60,000 bases of DNA, taken from NCBI GenBank assembly GCA_002633005.1, contig NMRA01000034.1, positions 831,766 to 891,765 on the forward strand, given 5' to 3'. Each line of letters opens with the position of its first letter. Positions within the stretch are counted from its first letter, which is position 1. Source of the stretch: Phoronis australis (lineage: Eukaryota; Phoronida; Phoronidae). This document shows, piece after piece, positions 29,570-60,000 of this stretch. The notes beneath the pieces were generated by a model. That model made no database searches, was not told where the DNA came from, and saw only the letters and a list, made by a program, of their open reading frames with translations. The translations under genes were made by a program, and so were the position numbers.

Positions 29570-29938
29570 CTTGTAAACATAGCACATCGAAATCGTCATT
29601 TTTCTGTTTTTCAAATTCTGATTACCAACCTGCAAATAACGGAAATGTCAAATGTTGGTTAATGGCATCTACAGAGAACAAACCAAGCTGAAACTAAGGA
29701 ATTGAATTTTTTCATAATTTCGATTTTTGTTGAGCAATTTGACAAAATAGAATTTCACTGGTCAGCCACATTACCTGAAAAATAGGAGAAGGATTTCTGG
29801 GCTGGGTTGCATAAAACTTCAAAATTATCCACTGGATAAGTTAGCTTGTTGCGTGACGTCAGGTGCATTGTTCAACAATAACGTGGAGCATGATTTAGTT
29901 GGTATGCAGCGTATAACTTTTATGCAACTCAACCCTGA
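29570..29938 (-). repeat. Inverted copy of the composite repeat seen at 8852-9250
   Basis: 29803-29938 carries the palindromic unit with CTGGGTTGCATAAAACTT at the left and AACTTTTATGCAACTCAACC at the right. Adjacent sequence to about 29570, read on the minus strand, gives GTGAAATTCTATTTTGTCAA and later repeat words in the order seen at 8980-9250 and 6113-6330. Confidence 0.6.
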
Positions 29939-30790
29939 ATTACATGGCGCAAATAGCACACAACAGAGATCACTGGTTCAAAACCAAACCGTAATTCTAA
30001 CAACAAGGGCACATTCTATAGATTGACTCACAAGACTAGGCATAAAATCATGCCTCGTGGAATGGAAACTAGGGAGTTTCTTCGGAAAATTCAAAACCCA
30101 TCCTCATAGCCCAATTGTTTCAATGGCAGCCATTTTGCGCTAAACAATGTCTCAAACTTACTCACACAAGACTCGCCTTTCACTCTTGTGATCTGTGTGG
30201 TCTTGCAAGATTTCACCTAACTCTCAAGAAACGCACTCTATGGAGTGTACCCCAGATCAAATTGTTAACGAATAAGAACCAATGATGCCATAATTATACA
30301 GGAGACATGAATTCAAAACAAAAAACAACTTGACTAGCGGTATTCACAGCCAGTACCCTGGAATATGTATGTGGAGAAGTTAGCATTGATTATTGGCCGA
30401 TTATGGCATTGGAAGTCCTCTGTCATAAAACGTGGGACTATTGTCTCGATGGTGTGGATTTAGGATTTTGAATGAAGATTCGCAGGCACTGGATATTATA
30501 CTGAGACAAAAAAAAGAAAAAATGGTCCAGGGTGAGGTAAATAAGTGTCTTGCAAGCTTGGCAAGATAGCACAACTCTTCATGAACTATCCCCCAGCACA
30601 AGCAAAGCATGTGACCATGCTAGCTTTCGATTCACTGAGGAGTGTGCCCCAAAAACAAGGTAAAAATGTCTAAACTTCTTCATGATTCTTTTACAGCAAA
30701 CACGTTACAAGAAATTTCTGGTAAAATTAAACCTCGTAGACAAAGAACAGCAAAAACAGCAAATCTTGTGCAATTTCGATATAATGTTTA

Positions 30791-31581
30791 GGGCTGTTCC
30801 AGCAAAATCTGTATGGGAGGGGGGGGAAGGCACTTTTATTTTGTACCCACCGCCCATATTTTTGATTTATTTCTCCAACCCATGACCCATAATTTTTTAA
30901 TTATTTTTAATAGGTTAAAATATAAAATCCAACACTTGCAAACAAACTGCCTCCAGGAGGACCTGTTAAGAACTTAGATGATTGACAGACAAGAACTAGT
31001 TGTCTTGTCCAATATTGTCAAAAACTAAAGTAGCCTGTGAGCAATACTTTTGGCAGCCACCAGGTGTCTCTGTTCACCATGTGTCTATAATTTCAATGAA
31101 CATTTTTTCAATTATAAGGATCTATGAATCTCAAACTGTCTCCACGAACTCTTTTATACTTCTATGTCAAGTGAATATTGGAACTTGTTTATCTTACTCC
31201 TCATACTTTTTATGTAAAAATCATCAATTTTCTTATATGTGTTAACACCAGTTTAGTGTTGCATAACTTTTCAATTCAATAGGACTGCAGACAAACAGTT
31301 GGCTCAAATCAAGTTGCCCTTGACTTGATTAATGGCTTAGTGAACATATTGCACTCTGTTCACTGGCAATATGGGCTGTTTTGTATTTGTTTGAGTTTTG
31401 AGGGCTGAAGTAACCAACCTGTCAACATTAACAGGTCAAAAAATACCACCCATTTTTAATGCATCACTTCTTGCATGAACAACCACCCATAATTAGAGCT
31501 TTTTTCTGAAGACCACCACCCATGAATTTTTATTTCTACTGCCGTCCCCCCCCTCCCACACGGATTTTACTGGAACAGCCC
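30791..31581. mobile_element. Harbinger-like MITE, 791 bp, with TTA target duplication
   Basis: Terminal inverted repeats of about 36 bp: GGGCTGTTCCAGCAAAATC at the left and GATTTTACTGGAACAGCCC at the right, each followed inward by a G-run or C-run. Flanked by TTA at 30788-30790 and at 31582-31584, the 3-bp duplication typical of PIF/Harbinger elements. Subterminal CACCCATAATT-type words recur at both ends. No transposase ORF. Confidence 0.85.
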
Positions 31582-31879
31582 TTAGAAAAGATGTGGACAT
31601 TCACAATATGAGAAGCCCTTGAATAATGAGAAGTTGTACCAGGTATACATCAGACATAGTCTTTTTTGAATAAAACTGCAACCTAACACTACACACTTAT
31701 CATATTTAAGCGCTAATAAACCCGCTTTAAAACATGTTTTCACTCCCTACCCTAATCCCTGACATGGGGGAAGGGCAAAGGATTTCTTCATATTCCACCA
31801 TCTGGCCCATTCATTTTGTTGCATAAACATAAATGTGCATTCCTTCCAAGAACAAAACTTTTGACTTGTACCGTTACAA

Positions 31880-32100
31880 AGTTGGGCTCAAATGTTTCCT
31901 TACTCAAATGAGAAATGATTTCTGTGTTTGCAAACAACTGACAGTTCGTTACAAGTTGAGAACATGATGGGTGCATAAAATGACAAGACATCTTGTAGAC
32001 CCAGATCTCAAGCAATAATGAAAAGTCGCAACTGTCTATGGCCTGAAATCAACACAAGGAGCAAATTGAGAAAAGTTTCATAATGGCAAGAAATTTTCCT
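31880..32100 (+). repeat. Diverged repeat related to 34960-35175
   Basis: TTCCTTACTCAAATGAGAA...GATTTCTGTGTTTGCAA..., then CTCAAGCAATAATGAAAAGTC and CAAATTGAGAAAAGTTTCATAA line up in order with TTCCTTACTCAGGTGAGAAG..., CTTGAGCAATTATAAACTGAC and CAATTTCATAACAATAAG at 34960-35175. Both lie beside the last exons of the kinase gene. Confidence 0.45.
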
Positions 32101-32135
32101 CACAAAATTAACTTAACATGATTTTTTGTGAGGAA
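32096..32135. repeat. Perfect 12-bp inverted repeat
   Basis: TTCCTCACAAAA at 32096-32107 and TTTTGTGAGGAA at 32124-32135 with a 16-base loop. It lies about 1.57 kb downstream of the kinase stop on the minus strand, close to an AATAAA (minus strand, 32173-32178), so it could fall in or near the kinase 3' end. Confidence 0.85.
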
Positions 32136-32172
32136 GGCGATTTCAAGGATACTTTAATTTAATTTTCAAATT

Positions 32173-32178
32173 TTTATT
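32173..32178 (-). promoter_or_regulatory. Candidate poly(A) signal of the kinase gene
   Basis: AATAAA on the minus strand about 1.5 kb past the stop codon, with ATTAAA close by. It is the nearest AATAAA I found downstream of the stop on that strand, but its use is unproven. Confidence 0.25.
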
Positions 32179-33700
32179 TCAAACTGCAATATGAGCAAAT
32201 TTTGGGTCACACAAAATATGGTAGGTAGCAAAAGAGGGGACAAGATTAATTCTAATCAAAGCATAATGAATTTCAGTATTGTGCACAAAGCAAGGTTATA
32301 GCAATGTTGCAGCCGTTAAGGATATCAAGCAATGAAGGATATTTGTACAGGCATACTTGGTTAGGCCAGATCCCAAGCCGAAAATTATGCAAAGCAAATC
32401 CGCACAGTAACACCGGTAACTGAGTCAAATGAATAATTTCAATAAATGTCAATTATGCCTTCATAAATGAAATAAGAATCAAAACATCTACCGGTATCGC
32501 CAGGAAAAACATTTAGAAAAACATTAGATTATAACTTTCACAAGATTCTGATCTTGAAAAAAATAATTGCACAACATATGGAATATCGTGGATGCATTTC
32601 ACATATACAGCAAAACTCGCTCGACTTGGATACAATCCCACGAAGAGATTTCACCACAGTAAGGCAAAGTGTACAGAAACGCATTTGAAGAGCTGGGTCA
32701 AGCCCACCAATCACAAACATGCCAGTGACCCAGTGAGGCCATGATAAAACTAATATGCATCTGACTTACGTAAGTTTTGACCTCTGTTCCCTTCAGAACC
32801 TTTAAAATATTTTGAGTGGCACTATAAAGTAAAACATAAATCAATATTCACGTCGTAACAATGGAAAACGACACCATGGTGCAAAAACAATAATGACAGT
32901 ATACCCGACCAGTGTCCACAAAAATGTAGACAATTCTTCAGCCCCATGAGGTACTTTTTTCATGTATTAGTATCACTATACAATGAACATGTTATGACAG
33001 TTAGTCAACAGTACATTCACTACATTGTCCATAATATGAAAACGTAATATGAAGCGAGAGTTTCCACTGCACAAGTTTGGGTAATGTGCTCAAAAGTAAT
33101 ACTTGGCTAAATACACAAACTTGTAGATTAGTTCCTACATAACATAATGAATCCCACAAACATACATCTCCAAGAACAACCCCGTGCCTCAAACGAGCCC
33201 TCTAGCCTTCAAAACAAGCATTTCTGGGCTAAAAACAAGTCTTGCTTGACTCTGACCATTTTGCATGCACAAAAGTCACATTTCTTGCGGGAGTTACGAA
33301 TCAGCGCAAAGTACCAGTTTTCACATAACTAGTCAATCAGCATGCACAAAAGTCTCACTACTTATGTAATTGACCAATCCATATGTAAGCACAGGAAACT
33401 GTGCACACTGACGGAGCAACTGAGGAGACAGAAATAGCAGTGCACAGTCACCAATTTCTTTTGTTTTAGCACAAGATTTGCATTTGCTGGCACGGGGCAC
33501 TGTCCAAGGCGTGGGGCTGTTGTTTTGCAGGTGTGGAGTTTATGGCGTTCATCGAGCCTGAAATACAAAAACCCAGCACATAAAACCATCTAGTTGGTCG
33601 ACAAACTCATTCGTCTCAACAATGGCTTACTGACCAATAACATGACTACAGTGAGCGTGACAAGAGTTGATGATGAAACAGGAAGTAGTGAGTAAACAAC

Positions 33701-53740
<20,040 letters not shown>

Positions 53741-53823
53741 CTGCACATAACAGATGCAATGGTATAGTTAGCCGTGTGAGGCAAGTGACACATAACAACT
53801 TGTGGAACATTTTGTTATTTATT

Positions 53824-55788
53824 GGATTGACATGGTTGCCAGGATGCACCAGTGGACAAGAGGGAATTGAAAAGAATTTACACTGTAAATCTACTAATCC
53901 AGCAGGCTAGATGAAAAGCAAGCAACATGTTCATAAAGTAGGTTAGGCCAAAACAGAGGATTGTTTGATTTTGGTCTATGCTTGCATTGCTTTTGAACTT
54001 CCTTGAGGTGGTGATGTAGTAACACCATTTCTAAAATTTATTGGTAGATTTACACCACCTTCCAGCCTATATACAATACTTGGTATGATAATTTGGCGAC
54101 ACAGTCGTAGGAAGTGCTGGACGAACAACCAACAGGTATATGACAGGAACCACTTATGCATAAAAAAATTCCAAAACATCATCTACATGTGTACCAAATA
54201 TTCAAGCTCATTTTTCTAAGAATGCTGTAACATCCGAAGACGGACAAAGAAACAACTGACCAAAATGCCGTGCCTACCTGAATAGCCCTAAGATTTGTGC
54301 AAACATATCTAGAGATTTTAGAAATGTGCGGTATCAAGATGCAAGCTGAAAATTAATCCAGGAATCTATACTTAACTTTTCCATTTCACAAGTGTTTATC
54401 ATCCCTATTCTTGTCTTCTGTAACTTAACTTTTCATTTAGACCACTTATCAATATCAAATGATGATCTGTCTGAAGTTAATCAATACTGGGACATGAAGT
54501 GATTTTTGGGCTTGGGGTAAACTTCACCTCAAAGAGATAAACTTAGATACGTTGGGTTGGTAGGCAAGTCCTGTTATGCACCACAGAGCCCAAAGTAATA
54601 ACGTATTGCTGCGTCTTTAGGCCAATGGGCCTACAAATGAAATAATGCCCTTTTTGCAAGCTTTTATAACCAAGTGGTTTGTATATTTGCGCATCCACAT
54701 AAGTTTCAAATATAAGCCCTGGTAATGTCCACGGATATACCCAGGTTTCAAAACCCTGCTCGCCAGATGGGTGAGTGAGCCAGAAAATCTACTCGCCCAG
54801 CCCAAAATTCAGTCGCCCGGCCATTTATGTCTGTCATCACAAACTTGTTGCCAGGGTCAATAAAAATCATGGTTTCGTGCGTAGACGTCACCATCTATTC
54901 AGGGATACCGTATTCGCCTAGGGTGCTTAGAAAAATTCATTTCGGAAGGGGCGCTTGTTGTAGCCTAAGGCGGTTGAAACCCGGTCTCCGACAACGGGTA
55001 AAATCAAATTTACGAGCTGTGACGTATCTGTAACCTGTGACAGACTTTCTACAAAACTGTGGTGCATTGCTATCAAACATTGTTGTTAAATTATGATCTT
55101 TCTTTAAATGTGCTGAAATCCCATGGCAAAAACTTGTGGACTGATGCATCGCTGCCTCGCGATTGTCGACAGGCCAACTTAAATTCTTGAGTAAAAATAA
55201 TTTCGACTCAACAAATTACCTGAAATCCTCCTTAAAGGAGAATGCCACTCAAAAAACAACCTATTTTGTATCAATTTAGATTGAGTAGTTCCACTCAATA
55301 ACAAGTACGGTTCCTTTATCCGACACAAGACGGCAGACGGAGGTGTTGAAATTAACCAATGATGTTAGACGTTAGAATGCAGTCTGTTTAGCAGTTCACA
55401 ATACGCTTACTGGTGTCAGCTTATTGGTTGAATTCATCGTTTTCCACCAATAAATCAACAAAATTCGATGTAAAACCCTTACAAATACATCGAGTTATTG
55501 AACAACTGTGTTGTTTTATTTCGCTGTTACAGATTTATAGGTATTGGAACATACCGTAGCCTACAAAGTTCAGTAGGCCAATTTACCAAGGTCGGTCGTG
55601 GGAGTTTTGGGCTCTGTTCGGTGATCAATTCGAATTATTCGTCCAGGCGAACATAGCTGTGTGTTGTAATTTTAGACTAACGATTTTTGCAGTTCTAAAC
55701 ACACAAAACGCTTGCTATCCCGGCCAGTGGCTCGGAACCTGATCAGGCCCGTCGCGGCCGGCCTGAAGACATCACAAACATAAACCAG
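53824..55788. repeat. 1.96-kb direct repeat, copy 1
   Basis: Begins GGATTGACATGGTTGCC and ends CAAACATAAACCAG. The whole block recurs at 57616-59583 with scattered substitutions and small indels, at a constant offset of about 3,792-3,795 bp. Contains a TACCGTATTCGCC terminus at 54906 shared with the TIR element at 45373-46841, and a CTCGCC/GGGCGA-rich stretch at about 54760-54830. The minus-strand ORF at 54937-55149 is kept in copy 2 but looks repeat-borne. Confidence 0.92.
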
Positions 55789-57615
55789 CCAAAGTTAGAA
55801 CTCACTTCCAGTCACGAAAAGACTAAACAAGTGAGCCAAAGAAATAATGTGCACGTGATTATTTTGGAGAATTAGACCCAAAACCGCAAATCTACTTACT
55901 AGCTTGTCGGGGGCCGCGAAGTCAGGTTACCCTTCCATGTAGCAAAACACTAACAATGATTCGAATAATATATATGAATATCTAAATAAAGATTCCCCTA
56001 ACATCTGACCATATGATATACAATCGAGATATTGTTTCACAACAGCTTTCTGTCAGCAAACACTGAATTAGCATGCACTCACACCGCTAACATGTGGAGA
56101 ATTTCTGGCTTACACTGGTGACCACTCAGATTCCCTAAGCCCCAGACAACTTTGACAATGCCTATTCAGCACGCCCTTTGCACTGATGTAGACCTGAGCT
56201 AATGAAGTGGAAACTAATGTAATTGCTAGCATTACTGTCTCAACAATGGTTATTGTTAGTACACCCATTTTGGTTTTCTCTGACACTTGCAGAGTTACAC
56301 CCTGCAACTCAGAAGAGTAGTTTTAACTTGGTACATTATAAATATTACAAAATGACTAAAAAGGTTAACTTGTGTTTATCTTCACAAAGGGCCACTTCCC
56401 AAAGGAACCATAAGTTTCATATTGTTTTTTTTATTTAATTTGTAATGCTTCTGCCCACTTGTTTTTTTTTCTTACCGGGAACGGGTTGATAACTTTTTAT
56501 CTAAGTTTTAAACTTGAAGTACCAAAACAGGGATAGATTTTGATCCCCTTAGTTAAGTTCATGGTGAGCCCATCCCTAAACTTACCATGTTACAGGTACA
56601 CTAAACATTTCACGTGCCATTAAAGTTTAATCTTTATTAGAACTCAAATCATAAAATATATACAAAAGTGCAAATATGATGATAACCAAACTGAAGGTTT
56701 GGAATTTCTGGACAATTTTGGTGGCACTGACTTTATAACTATTCTCGCTCTTTGTCAGTAATAAAAAATGAAAAGTGGGCACAACAACTGTTTCCTGGTC
56801 AAAAATCTGGTTATAAACGAGATTGAAAGAATATTAAAAAATGAATCCATGTGATATTGTTAACTCTGATCAGCGTTTGTATATCCACCCAGTATATCAA
56901 TACATGCGGTAGTTTATCTTCAATCGTACCCAATGGTTGTAGCTTTTAGATTATTAGTTCATCGATTTTTAAAAATCGAAAACCATAGTTGGTTGTTTTT
57001 TTCCAGCTGAATACCGACGTGGTGTTCGTTTATAACGAAAATTAGTGGTTAATGCATTTTAAAAATTCGCCATTATGTACAGTCAGAGATCATGTTTAAT
57101 ACAGTTTATGGTCAGATAATTACATTTAATTGGGTCTTGCTCGCATCGGGAAGTGTGGTCATCACAACTGTACCTGATTCCGGCGCTGCGCTCTCTTTGA
57201 TCCTGGTACAAGCCGCTCAAGACGAGCGGTGAAAATTCCCTCATATCTTTAGAAATGCGTGACTTCCTTGTAAGAGTATTATTTACAGTATGAAGGTGCC
57301 CAGTCAGTTAGTTTATTGCATCTGTTTTATATAAGCATTGCTTAGGGTGAGAATAATTCATTTTGAAACATAGTGCACAATAATAAACGTCAACCGTGGC
57401 AAGTCACAATCCCCACCGTTTGAATGATTTCAGTGGCGGATCTAGGATACCATAAGGGGGGGGCCCAACATGTTGCCTCAGGGAATTGAAAAAGCGTGGT
57501 TGTATGTGCACAGGCGACCCAAAAGTTGCGGGGGGCTGGACATGTGAACCTTCTGTTCGGGAAATCTATCGCTGGACTAAAAAAAACGGGAACGCGATTT
57601 CGCCGTGAAGTGAGN
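55789..57615. other. Unique spacer between the two 1.96-kb repeats
   Basis: No coding exon of the kinase found on the minus strand. Near 57430-57470 lies a GTGGCGGATCTAGG start of a dispersed repeat. One unresolved base (N) at 57615 sits exactly at the left edge of repeat copy 2, which hints at an uncertain assembly join. Confidence 0.6.
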
Positions 57616-59583
57616 GGATTAACATGGTTGCCTGGATGCACCAGTGGACAAGAGGGAATTGAAAAGAATTTACACTGTAAAGCTACTAATCCAGCAGGCT
57701 AGATGAAAAGCAAGCAACATGTTCAAAAAGTAGGTTAGGCCAAGACAGAGGATTGTTTGATTTTGGTATATGCCTGCATTGCTTTTGAACTTCCTTGAGG
57801 TGGTGATGTAGTATCACCATTTCTAAAATTTGTTGGTAGATTTACACCACCTTCCAGCCTATATACAATACTTGGCACGATAATTTGGTGACACAGTTGT
57901 AGGAAGTGCTGGACTAACAATCAACAGGTATTTGACAGGAACCACTTATGCATAAAAAATTTCCAAGACATCATCTACCTATGTACCAAATATTCAAGCT
58001 CATTGTTCTAAGAATGCTGTAACATCCAAAGACGGACAAAGAAACAACTGACCAAAATGCCGTGCCTACCTGAATAGCCCTAAGATTTGTGCAAACATAT
58101 CTAGAGATTTTAGAAATGTGCAGTATCAAGATGCAAGCTGAAAATTAATCCAGGAATTTATACTTAACTTTTCCATTTTACAAGTGTTTATCATCCCTAT
58201 TCTCGTCTTCTGTAACTAAACTTTTCATTTAGACCCCTTATCAATATAAAATGATGATCTGTCTGAAGTTGATCAATTCTGAGACATGAAGTGATTTTTG
58301 GGCTTGGTGTAAACTTCACCTCAAAGAGATGAACTTAGATACGTTAGGTTGGTAGGCAAGTCCTGTTATACACCACAGAGCCGAAAGTAATAACGTATTG
58401 CTGGGTCTTTAGGCCAATGGGCCTACATATGAAATAATGCCCTTTTCGCAAGTTTTTTTAACCAAGTGGTTTGCATACTTGCGCATCCACATATGTTTCA
58501 CATATAAGCCCTGGTAATGTCCACGGGTATACCCAGGTTTCAAAACCATTCTCGCCTGCTGGGTGAGTGAGCCAGAAAATCTACTCGCCCAGCCCAAAAT
58601 TCAGTCACCCGGCCATTTATGTCTGTCATCACAAACTTGTTGCCAGGGTCAATAAAAATCATGGTTTCGTGCGTTGACGTCACCATCTATTCAGGGCTAC
58701 CGTATTCGCCCAGGGTGCTTAGAAAAATTCATTTCGGAAGGGAGCGCTTGTTGTAGCCTAAGGCGGTTGAAACCCGGTCTCCGACAATGGGTGAAATCCA
58801 ATTTACGAGCTGTGACGTATCTGTAACCTGTGACAGACTTTCTACAAAACTGTGGTGCATTGCTATAAAACATTGTTGTTAAATTATGATCTTTCTTTAA
58901 ATGTGCTGAAATCCCATGGCAAAAACTTGTGGACTGATGCATCGCTGCCTCGCGATCGTCGACAGGCCAACTTAAATTCTTGAGTAAAAATAATTTCGAC
59001 TCAGCAAATTACCTGAAATCCTCCTTAAAGGGGAATGCCACCCAAAAACAACCTATTTTGTATCAATTTAGATCGAGTAGTTCCACTCGATAACAACAAG
59101 TACGGTTCTTTTATCCGAAACAAGACGGCAGACGAAGGTGTTGAAATTAACCAATGACGTCAGAGGTTAGAACGCAGTCTGTTCAGCAGTTCACAACACG
59201 CTTACTGGTGTCAGCTTATTGGTTTAATTCATCGTTTTACACCAAAAAATCAACAAAATTCTATAGAAAACCCTTACAAATACGTCGAGTTATTGAACAC
59301 ATGAGTTGTTTTATTTCGCTGTTACAGATTTATAGGTATTGGAACATACCGTAGCCTATAAAGTTCAGTAGGCCAATTTACCAAGGTCGGTCGCAGGAGT
59401 TTTGGGCTCTGTTCGGTGATAAATTCAAATTATTCGTCCAAGCGAACATAGCTGTGTGTTGTAATTTTAGACTTACGATTTTTGCAGTTCTTAACACACA
59501 AAGCACTTGCTATCCCAGCCAGTGGCTCGGAACCTGATCAGGCCCGTCGCGGCCGGCCTGAAGACATCACAAACATAAACCAG
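57616..59583. repeat. 1.96-kb direct repeat, copy 2
   Basis: Second copy of 53824-55788, same orientation. Sequence after its end (GAGGAG...) differs from that after copy 1 (CCAAAG...), so the duplication stops at the shared CCAG. Confidence 0.92.
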
Positions 59584-59639
59584 GAGGAGAAAATTTATTC
59601 ATGTTTATCTGGGAAATGATGTAGTGTTTTTGCGCTCTG

Positions 59640-60000
59640 AAAATTCGCTCGCCACCTGGGCGACCGGCAAGTCAACTTCCACTCGCCCAACACCATTTTT
59701 ACTCGCATTGGCGACTGGGCGAGTGGCTAAGTATGTCCCTTATGTCCCCTTCATAGAAGCAGACATTAATTTGCATATAGGTGCACACGTATTGACTACC
59801 GCTGTGCTAGTTAATGGCAAGTTTTTTATGTTTGACTTTGTAACATTGAAGTTTTTTGGCATATTTTCAAAAAAAAGTGTTAAAAAGTTTTGTATAACCG
59901 TATTACCGCTGCTTTAGGCCCTTGGGTCTATATCCCAAATAATGCCTTTCAGAAGCATTTTTTACCCAGTGGTTTGCACATTAACGGCGCAGCAATATGG
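59640..60000. repeat. Partial, diverged third copy of the repeat family at right edge
   Basis: 59916-60000 (TAGGCCCTTGGGTCTATAT, AATAATGCC, ACCCAGTGGTTTGCA) aligns with 54617-54700 of copy 1. 59647-59735 is rich in CTCGCC and GGCGA words like those at 54760-54830. Cut by the window edge. Confidence 0.5.

Noticed and set aside
54937-55149. ORF conserved between 54937-55149 and 58697-58942.
   Set aside because: Conservation follows from the two nearly identical 1.96-kb repeats, not from selection; the ORFs also end differently.
59624-59917. 97-codon + strand ORF near the right edge.
   Set aside because: Begins in CTCGCC-rich repeat sequence, then runs into low-complexity Phe/Lys/Val; no domain seen.

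Overview
The window looks like nuclear DNA of a marine invertebrate animal. It is AT-rich, its genes are cut into many short exons by introns of 0.2 to 10 kb, splice sites are canonical GT-AG, and it carries many small non-autonomous repeats. Both genes belong to metazoan families. A deuterostome such as an echinoderm, hemichordate or lancelet, or a lophotrochozoan, would fit, but the sequence alone does not decide this. No bacterial, viral or CRISPR feature was seen.

Positions 1-23978 (+ strand) hold the 3' three quarters of an integrin alpha-subunit gene: 17 exons that splice in frame to 742 residues and a stop. The protein runs from the last FG-GAP blades of the beta-propeller through thigh and calf regions, a furin-type RRRKR cleavage site, one transmembrane helix and a GFFRR cytoplasmic motif. 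Its calf-2 and light-chain sequence is closest to the laminin-binding alpha3/6/7 (PS1) class. The 5' exons lie to the left of the window.

Positions 23979-33700 separate the two convergent genes. They hold a probable long 3' UTR for the integrin, a degenerate tRNA-like sequence, an inverted copy of an intron repeat, and a Harbinger-like MITE with TTA target duplications.

Positions 33701-53740 (- strand) hold eleven exons of a Ste20-type kinase of the OXSR1/STK39 (SPAK/OSR1, fly fray) family. They cover the kinase domain from the alpha-D region onward, the WNK-phosphorylated S-motif, a variable linker and the CCT docking domain: 425 residues plus stop. The first exons (Gly-rich loop, catalytic Lys) were not found and probably lie beyond 60000. 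A 9.9 kb intron (39495-49777) is full of repeats, including a 1.68 kb TIR element with internal tandem units, a 1.47 kb TIR element with two small ORFs, a 456 bp foldback and a tRNA-like sequence.

Positions 53741-60000 appear to be kinase intron or 5' flank. They are dominated by two highly similar 1.96 kb direct repeats spaced 3.79 kb apart, with the start of a more diverged third copy at the right edge.

The two genes have no evident joint function. Integrin alpha is a cell-surface laminin/matrix receptor, and the kinase relays WNK signals to cation-chloride cotransporters. The main novelty is the repertoire of small palindromic and TIR elements in the introns.
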